From the NCBI GenBank assembly GCA_015060325.1, contig SUYQ01000005.1, positions 54,447 through 118,446 on the forward strand: 64,000 nucleotides of DNA, read 5' to 3'. Positions 54,346-61,186 of this stretch are shown here, piece after piece (the stretch's first letter is position 1; the number at the start of each line of letters is the position of its first letter). Under the pieces are notes generated by a model. It saw nothing but the letters and a program-made list of their open reading frames with translations, did no database searches and was not told the DNA's origin. A program made the position numbers and the translations under genes. This DNA is from Bacteroidales bacterium (lineage in GTDB: Bacteria > Bacteroidota > Bacteroidia > Bacteroidales > UBA932).

Positions 54346-55482
54346 TTAGCATTTTCTTGCCAGATAGTCTGCAAAGAAGTAGTCATATATTCTGTATTTG
54401 CCATCTTCGTTTATGACAATGTCGTTCTTCAGGAGTGGTTTTAATGCAGCCTGGACCGAACTGGCAGATACCAGATTGTGCCTTTTGATGAATTCAGATG
54501 AGGTTATGCCTTCCACTGTCTTCTCTTTGGCTATGGCCTCAAGAATCTGTTTCTGTTTAGGAGCAAGACTATGCATGATCGATATGAACCTGTCTTCCTG
54601 TGCCAGTACAATGTTTTCCCATGCAATGTCGATATATTCTGGCGTGCATACGGTATCCTTATCCATCAATGCAAAAAGTTCATTCATTATCATCTGCATA
54701 TACCATGTACACCCGTTGAACATCGAATATACCAGCCTGATCGTGAATTTATCTATCATCTTTCCCTTTTGTGCAAACATCCTTCCTGCAAAGTCTATGT
54801 ATGTTTCCATAGGAATCGGTTGCAATGTATGACTTATCACGCTTTGGAAGAACGGTTTTGACGGAGAGTAGAAGATGTCTGTCATCATGTGCCGCTTGCT
54901 GCCGCAGAAGATGAATGACGTTCTCGAACATTGCTGAACAAGAGTTCTTATGAATGCTTCTGACGTTTTCTCGGGATATTCCCTGATCTGCTGAAATTCA
55001 TCTATTGCCAGAATACACGGCTTATCGAGCTGTTCAAGGAGTTCGAACAATTCACTGATGGTCTTTTCCGGATATTGCAGGTCTCCGATTCCGATGTTGA
55101 ACGTGGAATCACCGGATACAGCATCCGTTTTGAACCCTATCCTAAGCGATTTTATGAAATCGAATAGTCTGTCATGCCATTTCTGTTGTGAACGTATTGC
55201 CTTGACTATGCTTTCTGACAGAGCTTTTGCCATCTCGCATAGGTTGCTGGTTGAGTAGATGTCTACGTAGATGGTTACATAGTTCTCCTGTATGCTCTTT
55301 TGGGCAAATGTGTGGTGTATAAGACCGCTCTTGCCGAGTCTTCGTGGAGATATCAGTGCAACGTTCCGCCCGTTTACAATATGCTTGATCAGAGTATCTG
55401 TATCTTTCTCGCGGTCACAGAAGTATTGGGCTCCGACATATCTGCCTATAAAGAATGGATTGATTATCTGGTCCTTATTCAT
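54346..55482 (-). CDS. Stand-alone P-loop ATPase of the archaeal-type ATPase family with C-terminal winged-helix
   Basis: A 378-residue ATPase. It begins NPFFIGRYVGAQYFCDREKD, the usual lead-in of this family, followed by Walker A SPRRLGKSGL (Lys51) and Walker B CILAIDEFQQI (Asp161, Glu162), then a sensor-like FIFCGSKRHMM. The C-terminal 80 residues resemble a winged-helix domain (EGITSSEFIKRHNLVSASSV, then LLKNDIVINEDGKYRIYDYF). Members are scattered in Bacteroidetes, often alone and of unknown role; links to mobile elements or defence have been suggested for relatives. Here no partner gene lies next to it. A TATATTTG promoter element sits at 55501-55508. Confidence 0.85.
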   Translation of the reverse strand: MNKDQIINPFFIGRYVGAQYFCDREKDTDTLIKHIVNGRNVALISPRRLGKSGLIHHTFAQKSIQENYVTIYVDIYSTSNLCEMAKALSESIVKAIRSQQKWHDRLFDFIKSLRIGFKTDAVSGDSTFNIGIGDLQYPEKTISELFELLEQLDKPCILAIDEFQQIREYPEKTSEAFIRTLVQQCSRTSFIFCGSKRHMMTDIFYSPSKPFFQSVISHTLQPIPMETYIDFAGRMFAQKGKMIDKFTIRLVYSMFNGCTWYMQMIMNELFALMDKDTVCTPEYIDIAWENIVLAQEDRFISIMHSLAPKQKQILEAIAKEKTVEGITSSEFIKRHNLVSASSVQAALKPLLKNDIVINEDGKYRIYDYFFADYLARKC

Positions 55483-55500
55483 AACACATCATCTTTATTG

Positions 55501-55508
55501 CAAATATA
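55501..55508 (-). promoter_or_regulatory. -7 promoter element of the ATPase gene
   Basis: On the minus strand TATATTTG, a perfect TAnnTTTG, lies 18 bases before the start codon. The region upstream is very A/T-rich and no clear -33 TTTG is seen. Confidence 0.5.
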
Positions 55509-55546
55509 ATTATTATATTTATAATAAAGAAATCTGATTCATAATA

Positions 55547-55657
55547 CCGCTTGGATGAGAATCATGAAAAACTCAGCCAAGCGGTGCCGTGTTTACCGCA
55601 TTTGTAGCTGATTTGAGCATCGCTTGGTCGTGTTTGGGGTAAAACTTGGCCAAGCGG
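55547..55657. repeat. Two hairpins built from the same 8-mer after the carbonic-anhydrase-like gene
   Basis: CCGCTTGG (55547) pairs with CCAAGCGG (55577), and CGCTTGG (55621) with CCAAGCG (55650-55656). The four sites alternate in orientation across 110 bases in the gap between two minus-strand genes. It may act as terminator or be a remnant of a repeat element. Confidence 0.65.
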
Positions 55658-55664
55658 TCTTCCG

Positions 55665-56171
55665 CTATACGTACCAGGTCTTGTAGAGAAGGTAGTTCTG
55701 GGCGTTGGCGTGGGCCTTGGCGAGAACCGCTTCCGAGCCGTCCTTTATTTTGCGGGCAGGGATTCCGGCCCATATGCCAGGCTCCAGCTTCTGGTTTGCA
55801 GGGACTACAGCTCCTGCAGCGATTATCGTCCCGTCCGGAACGACGGTGTGGTCCATGACTATGGCTCCCATTCCTATGATTACGTCGTTGCCGATGATGC
55901 ATCCGTGCACATTGGCTCCATGTCCTATCGAAACGTCATTGCCGATGATGCACTCCGACTGCTGGTAGGTCGCATGCAGCACAGCATTGTCCTGGATGTT
56001 CACTCTGTCTCCGATGCGGATCGCTCCGACGTCTCCGCGAAGCACAGCTCCATACCACACGCTGCAGTCATCTCCGATTTCCACCGTTCCGATAATCGTC
56101 GCCGTCTCCGCCAGAAACGCACGCTCGCCTATGACGGGCCTGTCGCCCTTGAGTTCCTTTATTATTGCCAT
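55665..56171 (-). CDS. Gamma carbonic anhydrase-like left-handed beta-helix protein
   Basis: A 168-residue hexapeptide-repeat protein of the gamma carbonic anhydrase/YrdA type. The repeats run from TVEIGDDCSVWYGAVLRGDV through IRIGDRVNIQDNAVLHATYQ to IIGNDVSIGHGANVHGCIIG. The histidines in AVLHA and IGHGANVHG lie where the family binds zinc at subunit interfaces. I chose the start at 56171 (MAIIKELKGDRP) because a TATATTTG promoter element ends five bases before it on this strand; the frame continues upstream but over the promoter. Family members act as carbonic anhydrases or have unknown substrates. It is divergent from the lipoprotein gene at 56211. Confidence 0.88.
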   Translation of the reverse strand: MAIIKELKGDRPVIGERAFLAETATIIGTVEIGDDCSVWYGAVLRGDVGAIRIGDRVNIQDNAVLHATYQQSECIIGNDVSIGHGANVHGCIIGNDVIIGMGAIVMDHTVVPDGTIIAAGAVVPANQKLEPGIWAGIPARKIKDGSEAVLAKAHANAQNYLLYKTWYV

Positions 56172-56172
56172 G

Positions 56173-56205
56173 TTGACAAATATAGATAATAATTTTCTAT
56201 CTTTG
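56173..56205. promoter_or_regulatory. Overlapping divergent promoters with leaderless starts
   Basis: Plus strand: TATCTTTG at 56198-56205, five bases before the ATG at 56211. Minus strand: TATATTTG at 56177-56184, five bases before the ATG at 56171. Each -7 box lies in the other's upstream region, so the two promoters probably exclude each other. Confidence 0.65.
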
Positions 56206-56210
56206 TCACC

Positions 56211-56588
56211 ATGCGCCGCTTGTTTATACATATTATAATAGGTATCGGCATACTGCTTGCCGGCCTGAACTCCTGTGCACCTGAGCCGCCTACTGTCGTT
56301 CCGTGGTTCGTCATGCCAGAGCCGGATGTCTATTCTACATCGTGCCGTCTCACCGCCTATGTGCCGGAGGAGGTCGCAGGTGATTTTGACTTGGGATTCT
56401 ATTTAGGGCCTTCACCTGACAATATGGAAAGATATCCTTCCACCGGCTTTCATCACCCGCTCTCATTAACTGTGTATATAGACAATTTGACGAAGGATAC
56501 GGAATATTATTATAAGGCCTATGCCTCCAATGGAGTAAGCGAGGTGTGTTCAGAAATATGCACTTTCAGAACCTTGGCGTTCTACTAA
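56211..56588 (+). CDS. Small lipoprotein with a fibronectin type III-like domain
   Basis: A 125-residue lipoprotein with a signal peptide ending in lipobox LNSC. The mature part is one FN3-like domain: STSCRLTAYVPEE, LSLTVYIDNLTKDTEYYYKA with the typical L-x-x-x-T-x-Y-Y-x-x-A strand, and TFRTLAF at the end. No function can be read from it. The ATG follows a perfect -7 element by five bases, so the message is probably leaderless. A hairpin terminator follows at 56614. Confidence 0.8.
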   Translation: MRRLFIHIIIGIGILLAGLNSCAPEPPTVVPWFVMPEPDVYSTSCRLTAYVPEEVAGDFDLGFYLGPSPDNMERYPSTGFHHPLSLTVYIDNLTKDTEYYYKAYASNGVSEVCSEICTFRTLAFY

Positions 56589-56613
56589 GCCATCCCTACA
56601 TATCAAATGAACC

Positions 56614-56652
56614 AATGTGAACTTGACTACCGGTCGGGTTCACATTATTTTT
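56614..56652 (+). terminator. Terminator after the FN3-like lipoprotein gene
   Basis: AATGTGAAC (56614-56622) pairs with GTTCACATT (56638-56646), a 15-base loop, followed by ATTTTTG. Confidence 0.75.
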
Positions 56653-56670
56653 GTTCGTTTTTTAAAATGA

Positions 56671-56814
56671 ATGGTTATGAATGTCAAAAATGATGCGGTG
56701 TCTTATGAGACACCAGCCTTGGAATGTATTGAAGTGGCTTGTGAAGGTGTTCTATGCGGCTCTCCGTTGAAACCTGGTGAGAGTGAAGACGGTATTTTAG
56801 GAGATGACCTTTAA
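56671..56814 (+). CDS. Small acidic peptide preceding a fimbrillin-like gene
   Basis: A 47-residue frame (ATG 56671, or the second ATG at 56677) with stop at 56812-56814, ten bases before the next gene. The peptide has no signal sequence. It contains SYETPALECIEVACEGVLCG and ends in an acidic stretch with ILGDDL. Short proteins of the pattern YETP-x-(hydrophobic)-E-x-(hydrophobic)-E-x-x-x-G-(hydrophobic), followed by Ser/Gly/acid, are recurrent next to fimbrillin-type surface genes in Bacteroidales, and this one fits that pattern. Their role is not known to me. Two or three Cys residues are unusual. Position directly before a fimbrillin-like gene favours it as a real gene. Confidence 0.6.
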   Translation: MVMNVKNDAVSYETPALECIEVACEGVLCGSPLKPGESEDGILGDDL

Positions 56815-56823
56815 TCGGGAAAT

Positions 56824-57714
56824 ATGAAAAATTCAATTGTATTGGCCAGCATTTCTGTACTGGCCTTCTTGTCGTGTGCGAACGAGGATAAGATGCCTGT
56901 GGACGATCTTGATTCAGAAGAAGTCACTATTTATGCTTCAACTGAAGGCATGCCTGATGTCAAGAATGTCATTGATGATGAGTCTCTGAGTATAACATGG
57001 ACGTCAGGTGATGCGATAAATGTCTTCTTTGGTGCATCGGAAAGCAGCAAGTTCGTAACTTCTCAGTCAGGGGAAGTGGCTCAGTTCAAAGGTTCCATCG
57101 ATGTGGTAACCGGTGGAGGCGAAGGTCTGGATGACGATACAAGCCTCTGGGGTATATATCCATATGATGAGAATAATACTTGTGATGGCACACATGTGAC
57201 CTTGAATCTTCCGACTCTCCAGCCGGCTGCAGATAACACATTCGCAAATGGCCTTTTCCCGCAGATCGCGAGATCCAGAAACTTCTATATGTCATTTTAT
57301 AACCTGTGTGGCTGTTTCCGATTCAGTGTGACTGCACCGGACATCAGGTATGTGACATTTTCCGGTAACAACAACGAAGTCATAGCGGGAAAGGTGCGGG
57401 TTTCAATGGATGAGGCTCCAACGGTACATGAGGTCATTTCCGGGGAGACTGAGCTTAAGATGTATGCCCCTGACGGCGGATACTTTATTCCGGGAGTACA
57501 TTACTATCTGGTAGTTTTCCCTGGAACATTCTCGGAGGGTATGACCATTACTTATTATAAGGATTCGTCATATGCATCATACAGGCATTCAAAATCCTAC
57601 ACATTGGGACGAGGTGTCGTATCCAGGTTTGCTGGAAAAGATGCGGGGCTGACATTTGAGAATATCCCGCTTGTAGACTGGGAGGAAGGCGATAACATTG
57701 CAGGAGAAATATAA
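56824..57714 (+). CDS. Fimbrillin-like lipoprotein
   Basis: A 296-residue lipoprotein (lipobox FLSC) of the fimbrillin/Mfa-like type. Features: SITWTSGDAINVFF near residue 55, WGIYPYDENNTCDG (the Y-Y/F-P-Y strand of fimbrillins), QIARSRNFYMSFYNLCGCFR and a closing basic-aromatic strand with LVDWEEGDNIAGEI. Such proteins either form pili shafts or tips, or stand alone on the surface. There is no Arg/Lys cleavage site that I can single out with confidence. It follows a 47-residue peptide gene and is followed after 14 bases by the large M64 protein gene, forming one surface-protein operon. Confidence 0.85.
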   Translation: MKNSIVLASISVLAFLSCANEDKMPVDDLDSEEVTIYASTEGMPDVKNVIDDESLSITWTSGDAINVFFGASESSKFVTSQSGEVAQFKGSIDVVTGGGEGLDDDTSLWGIYPYDENNTCDGTHVTLNLPTLQPAADNTFANGLFPQIARSRNFYMSFYNLCGCFRFSVTAPDIRYVTFSGNNNEVIAGKVRVSMDEAPTVHEVISGETELKMYAPDGGYFIPGVHYYLVVFPGTFSEGMTITYYKDSSYASYRHSKSYTLGRGVVSRFAGKDAGLTFENIPLVDWEEGDNIAGEI

Positions 57715-57728
57715 TTAATGGAAAGAAT

Positions 57729-60700
57729 ATGAAACGACTAATTTACATCATGTCGGTTGCAGCTCTGGCTGTCATGCAGAGCTGCAGTTTCGAGGAGCCG
57801 GGACTGGAACCGGAAACTCCTCAAGGAGAACCTTACAAGGTGTCTATTCACAATGACATCTTCCAGCAGCCGGCAACCAAGGTGACGACCGATGGTTTCT
57901 GCACCGGCGATGAAGTGGGTCTGTACATCGTCAACTATGACGGAGAGACTCCGGGCACATTGAAGATGGAGGACAACCAGGCAGATAATGTCCGCTTCTC
58001 ATATAGCGAGAGCGGTGACTGGGTGTCTGACTATGACATCTATTACAAGGACAATGACACCAAGGTGGACTTCTATGGATACTATCCATACGCTGAGCCT
58101 ACGTCGGTTGAGGCCTATCCTTTTGAGGTCGCAAGGGACCAGTCGAAGGGTGCCGAGAACGGTCAGATGGCTGCATATGAGGCATCTGACTTCCTTTGGG
58201 CCAAGACCAGGAATGTGACCCCGACTGCTTCAAAGGTCATCCTGTCGTTCTATCATAAGATGTCATCGGCCCGCGTCCGCTTCTCACAGGGAACGGGCTG
58301 GACAGATGCTGCGGAATTTGCTGCGGTTACAAAGGAAGTCCTTGTGACCAACACTATACGCAAGTCGACAATTGACCTTTCTACTGGTGTCGTGACTCCG
58401 GAAGGCGAGGCTCCTCTTACAGGCATCATTCCAATGAATGACAACGGAGAGTTCAGGGCTATCGTCGTTCCTCAGACCGTTGCGGCGGGAAAGACCCTCC
58501 TTACCATTACAATCGACGGTCAGCCACGCAACTATGCGCTGGATAAGGATACAGAATACCTTCCGGGCAAGATCACTACATACGACCTTAGTGTCAAGAA
58601 AATACCTTCGACCGGTGAGTATGAGGTCGAGATCGCCGGCGTGAGCATCACTGCATGGGAGGCTGACAACGTGTCTCACGGCGAGGATGCAAGAGAATAT
58701 GTTGTAGTAAACAATGCCGTTCCGGGTGGTCTGGAAAAGACTATAGTCGAGCGTCTTGAGATGGATCCTACGAAGATCAAGAACATGAAGCTTCTTGGCA
58801 AGATTACGACAGAGGACTATACCTTCATGCGTGAGAAGATGACAGGTCTTCAGAGACTTAATCTCAAAGAGGTCGAGAGTGTTATTGACGGGGTGTATGC
58901 TATTCCACAAGATGCATTCATATATAAAACCTCCTTGGTTAAATGTGTGCTTCCGGATAAGCTGGAAAGAATAGAAGACGGGGCCTTTAGGTCTACATCA
59001 TTGACAGGTGCCTTATTATTGCCAGAGGGCCTAAAGTGTGTCAAAGGTTTCCAATCAACCAAAATAACAAGTGTTCTTTTCCCTTCGACATTGGAAGAAA
59101 TAGGCTATTATGCTTTTCGTGATTGTAGCAGTCTGATGTCTGAAATGTCTTTTCCAGAGTCTTTGAAAATAATAGGCGAGAATGCTTTCTACTCATCAGC
59201 GATTAAAGGGAACCTTGTATTTCCTCATAATCTTGAGAGTATAGATTACGCAGCCTTTCAATATTGTTCGGAATTGTCAGGATCATTGGTCATTCCAGCA
59301 AATGTAAAGGTAATAGCCGCAAGTGCATTTGCATACTGCGGATTCACAGGGACCTTGACGCTACCGGAAGGACTTAATGAAATAGGAGAGGGTGCCTTTA
59401 GGAATACCAGATTCAAAGGTGAACTCAATATTCCGAAAGAGGTGCTTGCAATAGGGTCAGGGGCATTCTCGGGTACATTATTTAACGGGACCTTGGTATT
59501 GCCTTCTGAATTGATTTCATTGGGTTCAGGTGCTTTTGATAATTGCTGGAGATTAAGCGGTGTGGTTGAAATTCCAGAAAACATTGTTGCTATACCTTCG
59601 TCACTTTTCAATGGCTGTACAGGTCTGGAAGGAATAAAGCTTCATAAAGATGTTGAAGTGATAGAGTCTCATGCATTCTATGGTTGCACCGGCATATATT
59701 CAATTGTCTGCGAGGCAAAGAATCCTCCTACAATCAATGCTAACAGTTTTAATGGTGTAGCAAAAGACAACTTTACATTGGAAGTTCCTGAAGCATCAGT
59801 CAATCTATATAAGAATGCAAGCAACTGGAGCGAGTTCAAGCGCATTGCTGCCCACAGAGAATTTTCGATCAGCAGGAATCTATTCCGCACCCTCAATGAC
59901 GAACATTCAAAGACTTTTGTCCTTCGCGCTCCGGCAGGAGAGAACTGGTCAGTGGAGAGCAAGCCAGACTGGGTTGAGGTGTCACCTATGAGCGGCACAG
60001 GCAAGATGGATGTTATAGTTAAGGTTGCGGAACTTGCACAGGGTGGTGCAGACCGTTCAGGAGAAATTGTTTTCCTTCTTGACGGCAAGGATTACTGCAG
60101 TTCCATGACCGTTGAGCAGTATGACTACCAATACGGTGATGGTGATATGGTGACGCTGCAGGAGGCCAAAACCGGCAATGGCGTGAATATCGTCATCATG
60201 GGTGACTGCTTCGATGCAAAAGACATCTCCGAGGGTAAGTATCTCCAGGCAATACAGGATGCTTACAACTACTTCTTCGATATCGAACCATATCTTACTT
60301 ATAAGGATTACTTCAATGTTTATGGTGTGTTCGGAATGTCGCCTGACAGCGGAATGGGAACAGTCAATACTATACGCGAGGCTCGTTTCGGCAGCCAATA
60401 TACTTTGAATGAAGGCGTTTCTCCAAACTTTGAAACTGCATTTGCTGCAGCATGTCTTGCTCCTATCAACGACGATGTAAGCACGACCCTTATCATCATG
60501 ATTGAGAATAGCAGCGACTATAGCGGTCTCTGCTACATGTGGGGTGATGGTTCAGCAGTGGCTGTAGTTCCTATGAGCACAGATCCTGCACCATATGATT
60601 TCCGCGGTCTTGTGCATCATGAGGCAGGCGGACACGGATTCGGAAAACTGGCAGATGAGTACATTTATCATAATGCTTTCATCCAGTCATGTGACTGTAT

Positions 60701-61142
60701 TTGCTGCTCTCATGTAGATGAACTGAATGCTTTTAAGTCATATGGATTCTATGACAATATATCACTCACCGGAAGTATGCAGGATGTCCCTTGGTCGCAT
60801 ATGATCTATGATCCTCAGTACTCCAATACAGTGGATGTATATGAAGGAGCGTTCTTCCATACTCGTGGAGTATTCCGCAGCGAGCCGACAAGTTGCATGC
60901 ATAACAATATTCCATACTACAACGCCATTTCCCGTGAGGCGATGGTCAAGAGGATAAAGAAGTATGCCGGCGAGGAATACTCGTTCGAGGACTTCAAGGC
61001 AAACGACAAGGAATCCCTCCCGTCTGTAACGACAAAGGGCTGGATGTGGTCGGACGAAAATACGAACGCCTCATCACGCTTCGATCAGATGCCTCCGAAG
61101 TTCATGGGAGAAAAACCGTCGTTTAGCAAAATGTCATTCTGA
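57729..61142 (+). CDS. Mosaic surface lipoprotein: fimbrillin-like domain, leucine-rich repeats, BACON domain, M64 metallopeptidase
   Basis: A 1137-residue lipoprotein (lipobox QSC, signal to residue 19). Order: fimbrillin-like domain at about 20-325 (VDFYGYYPYAEP, ASDFLWAKTRNVTP); BspA-type LRR_5 repeats at about 385-690, with units such as LEEIGYYAFRDCSSL and LNEIGEGAFRNTRF; a BACON domain at about 705-800 (WSVESKPDWVEVSPMSGTGK); and an M64 (IgA-peptidase-family) domain at about 805-1110. The proposed zinc site is HEAGGHGFGKLADEY at residues 964-978. Codons in the LRR part are clearly richer in A/T than in the flanks, a sign of an acquired cassette. The last three codons and stop come from a repeat element. 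Confidence 0.9.
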   Translation: MKRLIYIMSVAALAVMQSCSFEEPGLEPETPQGEPYKVSIHNDIFQQPATKVTTDGFCTGDEVGLYIVNYDGETPGTLKMEDNQADNVRFSYSESGDWVSDYDIYYKDNDTKVDFYGYYPYAEPTSVEAYPFEVARDQSKGAENGQMAAYEASDFLWAKTRNVTPTASKVILSFYHKMSSARVRFSQGTGWTDAAEFAAVTKEVLVTNTIRKSTIDLSTGVVTPEGEAPLTGIIPMNDNGEFRAIVVPQTVAAGKTLLTITIDGQPRNYALDKDTEYLPGKITTYDLSVKKIPSTGEYEVEIAGVSITAWEADNVSHGEDAREYVVVNNAVPGGLEKTIVERLEMDPTKIKNMKLLGKITTEDYTFMREKMTGLQRLNLKEVESVIDGVYAIPQDAFIYKTSLVKCVLPDKLERIEDGAFRSTSLTGALLLPEGLKCVKGFQSTKITSVLFPSTLEEIGYYAFRDCSSLMSEMSFPESLKIIGENAFYSSAIKGNLVFPHNLESIDYAAFQYCSELSGSLVIPANVKVIAASAFAYCGFTGTLTLPEGLNEIGEGAFRNTRFKGELNIPKEVLAIGSGAFSGTLFNGTLVLPSELISLGSGAFDNCWRLSGVVEIPENIVAIPSSLFNGCTGLEGIKLHKDVEVIESHAFYGCTGIYSIVCEAKNPPTINANSFNGVAKDNFTLEVPEASVNLYKNASNWSEFKRIAAHREFSISRNLFRTLNDEHSKTFVLRAPAGENWSVESKPDWVEVSPMSGTGKMDVIVKVAELAQGGADRSGEIVFLLDGKDYCSSMTVEQYDYQYGDGDMVTLQEAKTGNGVNIVIMGDCFDAKDISEGKYLQAIQDAYNYFFDIEPYLTYKDYFNVYGVFGMSPDSGMGTVNTIREARFGSQYTLNEGVSPNFETAFAAACLAPINDDVSTTLIIMIENSSDYSGLCYMWGDGSAVAVVPMSTDPAPYDFRGLVHHEAGGHGFGKLADEYIYHNAFIQSCDCICCSHVDELNAFKSYGFYDNISLTGSMQDVPWSHMIYDPQYSNTVDVYEGAFFHTRGVFRSEPTSCMHNNIPYYNAISREAMVKRIKKYAGEEYSFEDFKANDKESLPSVTTKGWMWSDENTNASSRFDQMPPKFMGEKPSFSKMSF

Positions 61143-61165
61143 GGAGCGAAGCGACGTGAGAATCT
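61132..61165 (+). repeat. Palindromic repeat copy supplying the stop of the M64 gene
   Basis: TGTCATTCTGAGGAGCGAAG, then CGACGTGAGAATCT: the variant of the element with the CATTCTGAG head, as upstream of aroE. Its ATTCTGA gives the final Phe and the TGA stop of the M64 protein. Confidence 0.75.
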
Positions 61166-61186
61166 TCAAACTTAAATTGTAAAACA

